A DNA stretch of 64,000 bases from JAKFEW01 sp036675505 (GTDB taxonomy: Bacteria; Cyanobacteriota; Sericytochromatia; S15B-MN24; JAQBPE01), in the NCBI GenBank assembly GCA_036675505.1, contig JAKFEW010000050.1, positions 1-64,000 of the forward strand, in the 5' to 3' direction. The notes beneath the pieces are model-generated. The model ran no database searches, had not been told where the DNA came from, and saw nothing but the letters and a program-made list of their open reading frames with translations. The stretch's first letter is position 1; each line of letters opens with the position of its first letter. Below are positions 7,101-15,545 of the stretch, one piece after another. The position numbers were made by a program, and so were the translations under genes.

Positions 7101-9636
7101 GGAAGCCCAGGAAGCAGAGGCTGCGGGCGTAGAAGAACGGGATGTCGTGTTCCTTCGAGAACGCGGCGCCCTGCTCGAAGACTTCCTTCGCCCGGTCGTT
7201 CTGGCCGAGGAAGAAGAGGCCGCGGCCCAGGTTGGTGAACGCGCGGGCGCGGGCCTTGAGCTTGCCGACCTCGCCGGCCAGCGCGACGACCTTCTCGTTG
7301 AGCTCGACGCCCTTCTTGAGCTCGTCGGAGCTCGCGGCCATGTTCGACTTCTGCGCGAGGTAGGCCAGGATCTCGACCTGACGGCCCTTGTCGTTGTGCT
7401 TCTCGGCGATCGCAAGCGCCGTGTTGAGGAACTCCGCGGCCTCGTCGAGGGCGTGCTTCCACATCCGCAGGCCGCCCAGGTGGGTCAGGTAGTCGCAGCG
7501 GACGGGCTCCCAGGCGGTCTGGTCGGTCTGCTGGTCGAGCAGCGCGATGCCGGCGTCGAGCAGCACCATCGCGGCCTGGTTGGCGACGATGTCGCGGTTG
7601 CGCGTGGCGGCCTTGAGCGCGTAGTTGATCGCCTTTTCCTCGTGCTTGCTCTTGAGGAACTGGTGGGCGACCAGCGTGATCAGGTTGATGTCCGGCTCGC
7701 CGTCCGCGGGCAGCTGCTTCTCGAGGTATTCGGCGACCAGCGTGTGCAGGCCGAGGCGATCCTCGATCGGGAGCTTCGCGTACAGCGCGTCCTTGAGGTC
7801 CGCGTTGGCGAACGAGTAAACGGCGCCGTCGAACTCGAGGACCTTGGCCTGCCGCAGCTCGTCGAACGCGTCGAAGAGCTCCTCGTCCGAGAGGCCGAGC
7901 AAGTCGGCCGCGAGGCGCAGCGTGAAGGCGTGGCCGTAGACGACGCCCAGCTGCGCGACCTTGAGTGAGGCGGCCGACAGCGAGGAGAGCCGCTCGACGA
8001 GCAGGTCCTTCACGTCGCCGGGCAGGTCCTCGGGCGCAATCTGGTCGGGGAGCTGCCACTTGCCCTTCGACTTGCCGAGCACGCTCGTGCGCAGCAGGTG
8101 CTCGAGCAAGTTGCCGACGAAAGCGCCGTTGCCGCCGGTCAGCTCGTGGAGCTGGGCCGCGAGGCCTGCGGGCAGGGCTTCGATGCCGAGCATGCTCTTG
8201 ATGACTTCGGTGGTCTCGTCGGCCGTCAGGGCGTCGAGCTCCACGACCTCGCCGGCCAGGCCGTCCTTGGCGGTCGACGTGCCGACGAGCAGCAGCGGCG
8301 CGCCCGCGGCGTTGCGGGTGAGGTAGGTGAGGGTCTCGGTCGACAGCGGGTCGGCCAGGTGCCAGTCTTCGAGGACCAGCACGCCGCCGGTCTTGGCGAT
8401 CGCCTTGAGGATGATCGTCGTGAACGCGGCCTGGATCAGGATCTTCTCCTGGTCCGGTTCCAGCGCGGGCGCCGGCCGGCCGTCGGCGAGCTCGGGCAGC
8501 AGCTTCGAGAGCAGCGGCGTGTGCTCCGCGAGCTCGGCCGGGCAGTTCTCCTTGGCGAGCGGCAGCACGGCCCTGAGGATCTCGACGAACGGGCCGTAGG
8601 GCGCCTTCTGCTCGTTGCAGTTGCCGGGCAGGAAGGGCATCTCCTCGAGCTGCACGCCGAAGCGGAACTCGCCGATGATGCGGCTCTTGCCGATGCCCGA
8701 CGGGCCGGTGACCCAGAGCTGGGCGCCGGTCTTGTCCGTCTTGAGCGCGGCGAGCGCCGCGTTGAGCTTGGCGAGCTCGCCCTGGCGGCCAACGAAGGCC
8801 GACGCCAGCAGCGTGGCCCCCATGCCCTCGTCGACCTCGATGCCGAGGGCCGCGAGCACGTCGTAGGTGGACTGATAGCGCGCGATCGGCTCCTTCGCCA
8901 TCATCTTGAGGACGACGTGCTCGAGCAGCGTCGGAATGGCGGGGTTGTGCTCCTTGAGCGGACGCGCCTGCTGGTTCAGGTGGGCGCGCAGCACTTCGAC
9001 GGGGGTCGTGCCCTTGAAAGGGGTCTCGCCGGTCAGCAGCTGGTAGTTCACGGCGCCCAGCGAGTAGATGTCGGAGCGCTGGTCGATGCGGTCGCGCTTG
9101 GCGACTTCCGGGGCGATGTAGGCCAACGTGCCCTTGATCGCGCCGCCCGAGGTGCCGGCGACGTCCATCAGGCCGAAGTCCATCAGCTTCACGGTGCCGT
9201 CCGGCTTCACGCGGACGTTCTCGGGCTTGAGGTCGCAGTGCACGAAGCCCTGCTGGTGGATGAAGCCCAGCGCGAGGCTGATTTGCCGCAAGATGTCCAT
9301 GAACAGCTCGGGCGCGACCGGGATCATCTCGTCGAGACCCTTGCCCGGCACGACTTCCATGGTGAAGTACGGGTTGCCGTCGGGGAGCATGCCGAAGTCG
9401 TACACCTCGCAGTTGTTCGGGTGCTTCAGCTTCGACATGATGCGGAACTCCTGCTTGAACTGCAGGACCGCGTTCGGGTCGACCTGGCCGCCCGCCCCCT
9501 TGATGGACAGGACCTTCAGGGCAACCTGGTTGCCGTTGGTGCTGTCCTCAACCAGAAACACGGTGCCCATGCCGCCCACACCGAGGGTGGCGAGCACCTT
9601 ATAGCGGTTTCCGACTTCTTTCAGCGTTTCAGCCAT
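4117..9636 (-). CDS. giant Ser/Thr kinase-AAA ATPase-TPR-GAF-GAF-HD-GYP signalling protein
   Basis: The 1839-residue protein begins with a Ser/Thr kinase (about 10-265: glycine loop GVGGMG, Lys41, HCDLKPEN with Asp135, DFG at 153-155, IAPE). An AAA/STAND-type ATPase follows (Walker A GPSGIGKS at 311-318, Walker B-like VLVLEDWH near 420), then a long helical repeat region of TPR type (about 700-1220), a coiled coil, two GAF domains (about 1307-1450 and 1462-1620) and a C-terminal HD-GYP domain (about 1634-1822, LLHDVGKIG and WDGKGYP). The kinase has Cys instead of Arg in HRD, so it is a non-RD type. HD-GYP domains usually hydrolyse cyclic di-GMP, and both signatures look intact. Start: the ATG at 9636 with AGGG upstream; the longer frame to 9828 has no family similarity. 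It is soluble, with no membrane helix seen, and leads an operon with the LysM phosphatase. Confidence 0.92.
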   Translation of the reverse strand: MAETLKEVGNRYKVLATLGVGGMGTVFLVEDSTNGNQVALKVLSIKGAGGQVDPNAVLQFKQEFRIMSKLKHPNNCEVYDFGMLPDGNPYFTMEVVPGKGLDEMIPVAPELFMDILRQISLALGFIHQQGFVHCDLKPENVRVKPDGTVKLMDFGLMDVAGTSGGAIKGTLAYIAPEVAKRDRIDQRSDIYSLGAVNYQLLTGETPFKGTTPVEVLRAHLNQQARPLKEHNPAIPTLLEHVVLKMMAKEPIARYQSTYDVLAALGIEVDEGMGATLLASAFVGRQGELAKLNAALAALKTDKTGAQLWVTGPSGIGKSRIIGEFRFGVQLEEMPFLPGNCNEQKAPYGPFVEILRAVLPLAKENCPAELAEHTPLLSKLLPELADGRPAPALEPDQEKILIQAAFTTIILKAIAKTGGVLVLEDWHLADPLSTETLTYLTRNAAGAPLLLVGTSTAKDGLAGEVVELDALTADETTEVIKSMLGIEALPAGLAAQLHELTGGNGAFVGNLLEHLLRTSVLGKSKGKWQLPDQIAPEDLPGDVKDLLVERLSSLSAASLKVAQLGVVYGHAFTLRLAADLLGLSDEELFDAFDELRQAKVLEFDGAVYSFANADLKDALYAKLPIEDRLGLHTLVAEYLEKQLPADGEPDINLITLVAHQFLKSKHEEKAINYALKAATRNRDIVANQAAMVLLDAGIALLDQQTDQTAWEPVRCDYLTHLGGLRMWKHALDEAAEFLNTALAIAEKHNDKGRQVEILAYLAQKSNMAASSDELKKGVELNEKVVALAGEVGKLKARARAFTNLGRGLFFLGQNDRAKEVFEQGAAFSKEHDIPFFYARSLCFLGFLKTMNPEIREEGFKHLAEATEIQLRIGDKYGEGYTYMLLTNVQMQSGRYREAEASTVRYGEIMTELGSRDDATIALLNHAIVSFDMGSFVKMEEIAAKCHKLAAEVNHKQALPVSMALLALSSLYQGRYKQAEEQIKAGETKARETSSYLFSYIIPYVIEAWLYLGRLQEALGAAQEARDLVTSTGNTEIETKLWVFMGEIHARLGENPAARSYFERARDHAQKASEPHMVAKAEKGLGWMDMLENKLDSASEHLDKAMKLTKQLGMSYQEAECLYLQGHLALAKGDQGEAMGFFQEAVDLGADLAAPALEAVALHGMAKSTTDAAKAKVWLKDAKTKQAILLEQLSEENQVHFLSFMERAQLQRDEGAKPAAAVSAMGPIPDVAPAMPEDAPMGERAKWVSKELNNAAGAAAAEAQRVASIAKEYEILAETVGRQSSHIEELELSTRRMEQLIKFSMAVSNIQDLDSILEQAVDMIVELTGAERGFLLFFENGQIRSQVSRVNVDRRSPMDWQFSKSIAEKVLNTGQVVCVFDALSDTQFNQSQSIVDLNLRTVICVPMRIKGRMIGAIYVDRQSINENFTPNDLEMVMSLAAQAAGAIENARLHQEWVEKSKRLEMLNNLSKTISGSLDMEEVLDLIVKMTLEVSRAERGFLFLLDDDRRKLIVRAARDTKHSLPLDHDHEISQSVCTKVLQSGEAENVADALNDEEFQFQQSIMALNLRMVMCVPIFAKGQVIGLLYVDSQAVVNAFGDKDLELLKSIAGHASVSIENAKLHAQTMKLADSLKKTFYSFVHALGASIDAKHPLTAGHSYRVTEYSVRLARRLGLPEEEVENIRIAGLLHDVGKIGTPDQILMKPGSFTNEEYEIMKRHVVHTKEILDTIHFDENQRHIPAMAGAHHEKWDGKGYPNNQAGEEIPLGGRIMALGDVFDAITSKRDYREAMPLSQALNIIRQGIGTHFDPALGPEFIKMIEEEGVVVYHKDIEPEAQPQEAST

Positions 9637-9700
9637 CGTGACCCTGTTCTCAAGCGAGTTCGGCGGTTTTAGGGACCACCGTAGGAATTCCACGTTGACC

Positions 9701-9706
9701 AATATA
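9701..9706 (-). promoter_or_regulatory. possible -10 element for the kinase-phosphatase operon
   Basis: The 208-bp divergent gap between the kinase gene and nadB contains, on the minus strand, the hexamer TATATT (complement of 9701-9706) in a short AT-rich patch, about 65 bases before the kinase start. No convincing -35 is seen at 16-18 bases. For nadB, an AT-rich patch at 9773-9785 is the only promoter-like sequence. Confidence 0.25.
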
Positions 9707-9844
9707 CCCTCCTGGGGCGGATGTAACCACCGGCACGCAAGCGGCGGGACACACCGATCGGGCGCTTTCCGTAAAGAATTATTGAACGGCGTCCCTACAT
9801 CGTGCGCTCGCCCCGGCGCCGCGTTCATGCTTTACTTGGGCCCT

Positions 9845-11440
9845 ATGACATCCCCCGCTCGCTCGCCAATTCTCGTCGTCGGCAGCGGCGTCACCGGTCT
9901 CCTGGTGGCGCTGGAGCTCGCCGAAGGCGGCCTGGAAGTCCACCTCATCTCGAAGGGCACGCTCTCCGAGAGCAACACACGCTACGCCCAGGGTGGCATG
10001 GCCGTGGCGCTGGCCGAGGGCGATTCGCCGGATTCCCACCTCGCCGACACGCTGGTGGCCGGCGCCGGGCTCTGTGACGAGGAGGCCGTCCGGGTGTTGA
10101 CCCGCGAGGCGCCCGCCCGCTTCCGCGACCTCCTCGCGCGCGGCGTCGGCTTCGACCGCGAAGGCGGCGCGATCGCCCTCACGCTCGAAGGCGCCCACAG
10201 TCACCGGCGGGTCGTGCACGCCCGCGGCGACGCCACCGGCGCCGAGCTCGAGCGCGCGCTCGTGGCGCAGGTCCATGCCAACCCCGCGATCCGCGTGCGC
10301 GAGCACGCCTTCGTGCTCGAGCTGATCGTCGAAGATGGCCGGGTGACCGGCATGACGCTGGTCGAAGGTGGCCGCATCCGGCGCGAACCCGCCCGCGCGG
10401 TCGTGCTGGCCGCCGGCGGCCTGGGGCGCGTCTACAGCCACACCACCAACCCGCCGGTCGCGACGGGCGACGGCGTGGCGATGGCCTTCCGCGCCGGCGC
10501 CGCGGTGCGCGACCTCGAGTTCGTGCAGTTCCACCCGACCGGCCTGACCCTGCCGGACGGCGCGACGTTCCTCATCAGCGAGGCGGTGCGGGGCGAGGGC
10601 GCGATCCTGCGCGACAAGGCCGGCCACGCCTTCATGGACGGCGTCCACCCGCTGCGCGACCTCGCGCCGCGCGACGTGGTGTCGCGGGCGATCGCCGCCC
10701 GCATGGCCGCCGACGGCACCGACCACGTCTGGCTCGACCTGTCCCACCTCGACCCGGAAATGGTCGCCCGGCGGTTCCCGACGATCAGCCGGGTCTGCGA
10801 GGTCGCCGGCATCACGCTGCCGACCGAGCTCATCCCGGTGGCGCCCGCCGCGCACTACTCGTGCGGCGGCGTGGTCACCGACCTCGAGGGCCGCGCCACC
10901 TTGCGCGGGCTGTACGCCGCGGGCGAGGTGGCGAGCACCGGCGTGCATGGCGCGAACCGGCTCGCGAGCAACTCCCTGCTCGAGTGCGTGGTCTTCGGCC
11001 ACCGGCTCACGCGGGCGCTGCTCGCCGCGGCCGAGGCGGGCGAGCTGCCCGGCACGGCCTGGCCGGCCACGGACGAGGGCGCAGCGGAGCAGGGCCTCGC
11101 CCCGCAACTGGCGGCGATCCGCGAGGAACTGCCGCGCCTGATGTGGAATTTCGTCGGCCTCCACCGCGAGGCGGCCGGCCTCGCTGCCGCGTGCGAACGC
11201 CTCGCGGCCTGGGCCGACGACGTGGCCTCGCCCCCGCTCCCCCGCGGGGCGGGTGTCGAGGCGGCGGAGGTCCGCAACTTGGTCTGGGCCGCCGGGCTGA
11301 TCGCCCAGGCCGCCCAGTGGCGTGAAGAGAGCCGGGGGTGTCACTACCGGCTCGACTACCCGGAGACGAGCGACGCATGGCGCAAGCACCTGACGCAACG
11401 GCGGGAGGAGCCGAATTCCTTCCCCTCCATCCCTTCCTGA
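9845..11440 (+). CDS. nadB: L-aspartate oxidase
   Basis: NadB oxidises L-aspartate to iminoaspartate with FAD, the first step of de novo NAD synthesis. The 531-residue protein shows the N-terminal dinucleotide fold (VVGSGVTGLLVALELAE), the SNTRYAQGGMA segment, HARGDATG, the substrate-region motif EFVQFHPTGL, and the late FAD motif around STGVHGANRLASNSLLE. Length is normal for the family. The ATG at 9845 is chosen because the FAD motif begins about 8 residues later; an ATG at 9827 is also possible and the ribosome binding site is weak in both cases. nadC follows with a 64-bp overlap. No quinolinate synthase (nadA) is in the window. Confidence 0.95.
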   Translation: MTSPARSPILVVGSGVTGLLVALELAEGGLEVHLISKGTLSESNTRYAQGGMAVALAEGDSPDSHLADTLVAGAGLCDEEAVRVLTREAPARFRDLLARGVGFDREGGAIALTLEGAHSHRRVVHARGDATGAELERALVAQVHANPAIRVREHAFVLELIVEDGRVTGMTLVEGGRIRREPARAVVLAAGGLGRVYSHTTNPPVATGDGVAMAFRAGAAVRDLEFVQFHPTGLTLPDGATFLISEAVRGEGAILRDKAGHAFMDGVHPLRDLAPRDVVSRAIAARMAADGTDHVWLDLSHLDPEMVARRFPTISRVCEVAGITLPTELIPVAPAAHYSCGGVVTDLEGRATLRGLYAAGEVASTGVHGANRLASNSLLECVVFGHRLTRALLAAAEAGELPGTAWPATDEGAAEQGLAPQLAAIREELPRLMWNFVGLHREAAGLAAACERLAAWADDVASPPLPRGAGVEAAEVRNLVWAAGLIAQAAQWREESRGCHYRLDYPETSDAWRKHLTQRREEPNSFPSIPS

Positions 11441-12258
11441 CCGAGCCGATCGTCCGCCTGGCGCTCCATGAGGACCTCGCCTGGGGCGACGTGTCGGCCT
11501 GGGGCGCGGTGCCGCCCGGCAACACGGGCACCGCGACGATGCTCGCGAAGACGCCGGGCGTGATCGCCGGGCTGCCCATCGCCGCGCAGGTCTGGGCGCT
11601 GCTCGACCCGGCGGTGCGATTCGAGCCGCTGATCGACGACGGCATGTACGTCGACGAGCGCGTGCCGATCGCCCGCGTGACGGGCTCGGCGCGCTCCTTG
11701 CTCTCCGGCGAGCGCGTGGCGCTCAACTTCGTGCAGCGCATGAGCGGCATCGCGACCCGCACGCGGGCGTTCGTGGAGGCGATCGCCGACACCAGGACCC
11801 AACTGGTCGACACGCGCAAGACGACCCCCGGCCTGCGTCAGCTCGAGAAGTACGCCGTGCGCCAGGGCGGCGGCCGCAACCACCGCTTCGGCCTGGCCGA
11901 CGCGGTGATGATCAAGGACAACCACATCGCGCTGGCCGGCGGCATCCGCCAGGCCGTGGAGAATGCGCGGCGGGTGGTGCCTTTCACCGCCCGCATCGAG
12001 GTGGAGTGCGAGAACCTCGAGATGGTGAAGCAGGCCCTCGACGCCGGCGCGGACGTGATCATGCTCGACAACATGACGGTCGACGCGATGCGCGAGGCGG
12101 TGGGCTTCGTGGCCGGGCGCGCCTTGCTCGAGGCGAGCGGCGGCGTCACGCTCGAGACGGTGAAGGCGATCGCCGAGACCGGCGTCGACTTCATCTCCGT
12201 CGGCGGGCTCACGCACAGCGCCCCGGCGCTCGACATCTCGCTCGATGTCGAGGTCTGA
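11377..12258 (+). CDS. nadC: nicotinate-nucleotide pyrophosphorylase (carboxylating), quinolinate phosphoribosyltransferase
   Basis: NadC converts quinolinate and PRPP to nicotinate mononucleotide, CO2 and pyrophosphate. The 293-residue protein has the family signatures: HEDLAWGD near the start, SGERVALNFVQRMSGIAT, DTRKTTPGLRQLEKYAVRQG with phosphate-binding basic residues, NHRFGLADAVMIKDNHI, EVECE, and the C-terminal barrel motifs DVIMLDNM, EASGGV and ISVGGLTHS. The ATG at 11377 gives an N-terminus about 20 residues longer than usual and overlaps nadB by 64 bp; no later start codon fits better, so translational coupling to nadB is likely. Confidence 0.95.
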   Translation: MAQAPDATAGGAEFLPLHPFLTEPIVRLALHEDLAWGDVSAWGAVPPGNTGTATMLAKTPGVIAGLPIAAQVWALLDPAVRFEPLIDDGMYVDERVPIARVTGSARSLLSGERVALNFVQRMSGIATRTRAFVEAIADTRTQLVDTRKTTPGLRQLEKYAVRQGGGRNHRFGLADAVMIKDNHIALAGGIRQAVENARRVVPFTARIEVECENLEMVKQALDAGADVIMLDNMTVDAMREAVGFVAGRALLEASGGVTLETVKAIAETGVDFISVGGLTHSAPALDISLDVEV

Positions 12259-12267
12259 AGAAACCCG

Positions 12268-13446
12268 CTAGATCGGCAGCCCCGGGAACGCGAAATCCGG
12301 CATCTCGTCGCGCTTCCGCCGCGGCGTCGGCGGCGGAGCCGCCACGTTCTCGCCCGCGGCCCAGTCCTGTTCCAGCACGAAGCGGACGCGCGACACGAGG
12401 TCCGGCGAGGCGACGATCAGGCCCAGCTCGCGGTTGTTGTCCATCGAGTTGGTCGTCAGGTTGACCGAGCCCGCGTAGAAGCGCTCGCCGTCGACCAGGA
12501 TGTTCTTGGCGTGCAGGTGGGGCGTGTGCTGCCAGCGCACGTCGGCGCCGGACTTCTTCCAGGCCCAGGCCACCTCTTCGTTCGAGCGGATCGGGGCCGT
12601 GCCTTCCTTCGACTGGAGCTTCTTGAGCTCGGCGAGCAGCGCCCGCACCTTCACGCCCTCGCGGACCTTCTCGGCGATCAAGGTGTCGAGCGCGGGGTCG
12701 CCGGCCACTTCCACCTGGATCGTCACGTCGCGCTTCGCCGAGCGGAGCAGCTCGAAGATGCGCGCGCGGCTGGTGGTGGGGCTCACGACCAGGTCGGGAT
12801 CGGTGACGGTGTAGGCCTGGTGGGCCCAGTCGGCCGCGAACATCGCCACGAACTCCGCGACGTCGGACGGCGAGCGGTCCTCCACGACGTACTCGCGCGC
12901 GCCCTGGCCGCCCACGCCCAGGCCGCTCTTCGTGAAGTTGGCGGTGGAAACGTAGGTGACGGCGTCGTCGACGGTCAGCGCCTTGGCGTGCGTGTACTTG
13001 AAGATCGGGTTCGTCCACTTCGGCGTGACGCCGCCCGCCAGCAGCTTCTTCGCCGACACCTTGTTGGTGGGCAACGGGCTGTTGGGGTTGCCCGGGTTGA
13101 AGGGCTTCTCTTCCAACATGACCTGAACATCCACGCCGCGGGCCTTGGCCGCGATCAGGCCGTTAATCAGGCCCTGGTGGGTGAGCAGGTAAACCTGGAC
13201 CTTGATCGAGGACTTCGCGTTCGCGATTGCGCTCAGGATGAACGCGTCGGTCGCCTCGGGCAACACGTGCAGGCGCAGCTCGCCGGGCAGGTGGCCCTGC
13301 CGGCCGCGGACCGGCTTGCGGGCCGTGGCCTGCGCGGCGAAGGCGCCGCCGCGCCAGCCGGAACCCGCGAGCGAGCCCGACGCGCTGCAGGCCGCCAGGG
13401 GGGCGGCCAGAGCGAGCGTCACGATGGAAGCGACGAGGCGGTTCAT
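12268..13446 (-). CDS. phospholipase D-like lipoprotein
   Basis: The 392-residue protein has an N-terminal signal with a lipobox (APLAACS, Cys20) and two HKD-type motifs: the first THAKALTVDD followed by STAN, the second LHAKNILVDG followed by GSVN. Paired HKD motifs mark the phospholipase D superfamily, which hydrolyses or transfers phosphodiesters through a phosphohistidine; the true substrate here (phospholipid, cardiolipin synthesis or nucleic acid) cannot be read from sequence. The lipid anchor suggests a periplasmic or surface location. It follows the DUF3465-like lipoprotein gene by 3 bp, so the two are one operon, and it converges on nadC with a 9-bp gap. Confidence 0.85.
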   Translation of the reverse strand: MNRLVASIVTLALAAPLAACSASGSLAGSGWRGGAFAAQATARKPVRGRQGHLPGELRLHVLPEATDAFILSAIANAKSSIKVQVYLLTHQGLINGLIAAKARGVDVQVMLEEKPFNPGNPNSPLPTNKVSAKKLLAGGVTPKWTNPIFKYTHAKALTVDDAVTYVSTANFTKSGLGVGGQGAREYVVEDRSPSDVAEFVAMFAADWAHQAYTVTDPDLVVSPTTSRARIFELLRSAKRDVTIQVEVAGDPALDTLIAEKVREGVKVRALLAELKKLQSKEGTAPIRSNEEVAWAWKKSGADVRWQHTPHLHAKNILVDGERFYAGSVNLTTNSMDNNRELGLIVASPDLVSRVRFVLEQDWAAGENVAAPPPTPRRKRDEMPDFAFPGLPI

Positions 13447-13449
13447 CGA

Positions 13450-13917
13450 CTAGTTGAGTTCGTTGCGGTCGTAAACCTTGCCGGCGTACTTGATGTAGCC
13501 GCCCTCGCCGCCCGCCGGATCGTAGTGCGTCCAGTGCGCCACGTCATACGGCTTCGAGCGGATGAACTCGCACTTCACTTCGACGTCGCCGCCGACTTCG
13601 ACGGGCACGTGGGGCGCGAGGTCGATGTTGTGGGCGACCTTGAGGGTCTTGCCGTTCGCCACGAACAAGAAGTGCTGGTGCTTCGAGCCGTTCAGGTCGT
13701 CCGGCAGGATCTTCGAAACCTTGCCGGTGATGACTTTCCAGTCCTTGTTCGCATCGGGGGTCGGGAATTCGCGCTTCTCGAGCGCGAGCGCGGCCTGGGC
13801 CGAGATGCGCGTGGCCGGCGCGAGCGCCTTGGCCGGGGTCATGAGGCGGGCGCTGCCGCAGCCGGAAAGGGCGAGCAAGGAGATGGTCAGGACGGCGACC
13901 AACGGGTTTCGGTTCAT
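13450..13917 (-). CDS. DUF3465-like lipoprotein
   Basis: This 155-residue protein has a short signal ending in a lipobox (LLALSGCG, Cys20). The mature part contains the string KILPDDLNGSKHQHFLF, then VAHNIDLAPHVPVEVGG and HWTHYDPAGG, which match my memory of DUF3465, a family of small secreted beta-rich proteins with conserved His residues that often lie near nuclease-like genes. Function is unknown. It is upstream of and adjacent to the phospholipase D-like lipoprotein, so the pair may act together in the periplasm (inference). Confidence 0.7.
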   Translation of the reverse strand: MNRNPLVAVLTISLLALSGCGSARLMTPAKALAPATRISAQAALALEKREFPTPDANKDWKVITGKVSKILPDDLNGSKHQHFLFVANGKTLKVAHNIDLAPHVPVEVGGDVEVKCEFIRSKPYDVAHWTHYDPAGGEGGYIKYAGKVYDRNELN

Positions 13918-14237
13918 CGGGGAAGTGCCTTTCTCTCGCGGTGAACTTCGGTGATCCCGGCCGGGTCTACGTTGACCCGGCGGTCCGTCGAAGTGAACGA
14001 CGGAAGTTAACTAGAGGTTAACTGCACCTAATATAAGCTTAAGGTGACAGTCCGCACAACCCTATTTAGGCAAGGTTTTGCATGAATTTATCGGGGATTT
14101 AACAAAGAACTTGCGCGACCGCCGCCGATCGCGCCGCGCGATCGCCACCCGGCCTGGCCGATCGAAAATCCGCCGACAAACGGACGATGGAAATCGTTGT
14201 GGAGCGGGCAGAAGATCATTGTAAGGAGCACCCGCCC
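13918..14237. other. 320-bp divergent intergenic region with hairpin and repeated GTTAAC
   Basis: This is the longest non-coding gap. It holds a 7-bp hairpin (CCGGGTC 13961-13967, GACCCGG 13974-13980), then a markedly AT-rich stretch (about 14000-14110) containing GTTAAC twice in close succession, and TAATATAAG near 14028-14036 that could act as a -10 on the plus strand or, read the other way, TTATATTA on the minus strand. It most likely carries promoters for the divergent lipoprotein genes. No RNA gene was recognised. Confidence 0.4.
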
Positions 14238-15545
14238 GTGCGCTTCGAATTCACTTCCAGCCGAAAGCTCAGCGGCACGTGCCTCGTCGCGGGCCTGATG
14301 CTGTCCGCTTGCCTGGGCACGCCTCCCACGGCGACGACCGGCGGCGCGCCGGAGCCCGACAAGCCGACGCGCCCGGTCCGGATCGACGCGGCGACGCCGT
14401 TCCCGATCCTGACGCACGCCACGCTTCGGCCGGGCACCCCACGCCCTTCGCCGTCGGCTGCGCCGTCGGGCGCCGTTCCAGCCAGCGACGCCCCAGCTGA
14501 GTCGCCGGCGGCCACGACGCCGGCGAGCCTGAGCGAGATCTTGAAGGCCACGGCGCTCGCGAGCGCCTCGCCCTTGCCGGCGGAAGATGCCGCGGCGGTT
14601 GCAGAAGCGTTGGCCGACGAAGAAGTCGTGGTGCTGCTGCCCGCCGACCTGATCCACGACGGCGGCACGGCGCTGTACAGGCTGGCGACAGTGGACGGTG
14701 CGGCGATGGACGACACAGCAGCCAGCCCGCCGGCGGAAACGCCGGCGACGGCGAGCCCGGCGACAGCGAGCCCAGCGACAGCAAGCCCGGACGCGGAAAA
14801 CCCCGACGAAGAGACCCCGGCGGCGAGCCCGCCGGCGCGCTCGCCGCGCCCCAGCAATCGCCCGGCCGCTGCCGAGCCGCCCGCCGAATGGGGGCGCCAA
14901 CAGGTCGCCGTCGGCAAGCGCGAGGCCGCCACCGCGCGCGGCGCGCGCAAGGACGAGGCCGGTGCGGCGATCGGGTCGCTGAACCGCGGCACGTTCGCCT
15001 TCAAGCCCGCGGACGGCGGTGAGACCATGCGCAAGCCCTTCATCGAGGTGTTCCGCCGCCAGGTGGGCCTGAAGAAGGGCAAGGCGGCCTGGCACCCCAC
15101 GGCCCTCGGGCCGATGCGCTTCGAGACCCAGGGCGGCCAGTCCGGCCTCGAGGTCGTGCGCCTGAAGCTAGACTCGCCCGATGACGTTTCAATCGGCTTC
15201 GAGATCGGCGCGACCGACGTCCTGACGCCGATCGCCGACCTGCCGCATGCCACGGCGGGCGGCAAGCTGCGGCTCGAGGCCGAGGTGCGCGATCGCCTGC
15301 CCGGCGAGCTCTTCGTGTACGGCCGCCTGGTCGGCGCGGGCGCCGCGCAGCGGGTGCTGCTCCGCGACGACGGGGCCGGCGCCGACCGCAAGGCCGGCGA
15401 CGGCATCTACGCGTGGGAGCTCAAGGCCCCCACGGCGGCGGGTTTCCACCACCTCGCGATCGACGTGCTCGACGCCCGCTGCTTCCAGGCCAAGGGCCCG
15501 GTCCGCTCGCTGGCGGTGGGCTTCACCTTCGAAGTGAAGCCTTAA
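14238..15545 (+). CDS. Pro/Ala-rich lipoprotein with C-terminal choice-of-anchor X-like domain
   Basis: Starting at GTG 14238, which follows AAGGAG (14223-14228) by 9 bases, the 435-residue protein has a signal ending in LMLSACL, a clear lipobox (an upstream ATG at 14187 would bury it). A long low-complexity region rich in Pro, Ala, Ser and Thr (about 30-240) contains a 15-bp tandem repeat. The C-terminal domain includes RDDGAGADRKAGDGIYAWEL, resembling choice-of-anchor X or Ig-like domains found in surface proteins of environmental bacteria. It probably projects from the outer membrane on a flexible stalk. It converges on ppc, with stop codons overlapping by two bases. Confidence 0.7.
   Translation: MRFEFTSSRKLSGTCLVAGLMLSACLGTPPTATTGGAPEPDKPTRPVRIDAATPFPILTHATLRPGTPRPSPSAAPSGAVPASDAPAESPAATTPASLSEILKATALASASPLPAEDAAAVAEALADEEVVVLLPADLIHDGGTALYRLATVDGAAMDDTAASPPAETPATASPATASPATASPDAENPDEETPAASPPARSPRPSNRPAAAEPPAEWGRQQVAVGKREAATARGARKDEAGAAIGSLNRGTFAFKPADGGETMRKPFIEVFRRQVGLKKGKAAWHPTALGPMRFETQGGQSGLEVVRLKLDSPDDVSIGFEIGATDVLTPIADLPHATAGGKLRLEAEVRDRLPGELFVYGRLVGAGAAQRVLLRDDGAGADRKAGDGIYAWELKAPTAAGFHHLAIDVLDARCFQAKGPVRSLAVGFTFEVKP
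14745..14789 (+). repeat. three 15-bp tandem units encoding ATASP
   Basis: Three consecutive 15-bp units (14745-14759, 14760-14774, 14775-14789) differ at two or three bases each and encode ATASP three times in the stalk of the lipoprotein. Their in-frame length makes copy-number change harmless to the frame. Confidence 0.8.

Noticed and set aside
4162..7968. 1268-codon open frame on the plus strand opposite the giant kinase gene
   Set aside because: Its composition is almost only Arg, Glu, Leu, Val, Ala and Asp, which is the mirror of a GC-rich gene with strong third-position bias, and it matches no family; the minus strand has clear kinase, GAF and HD-GYP motifs.
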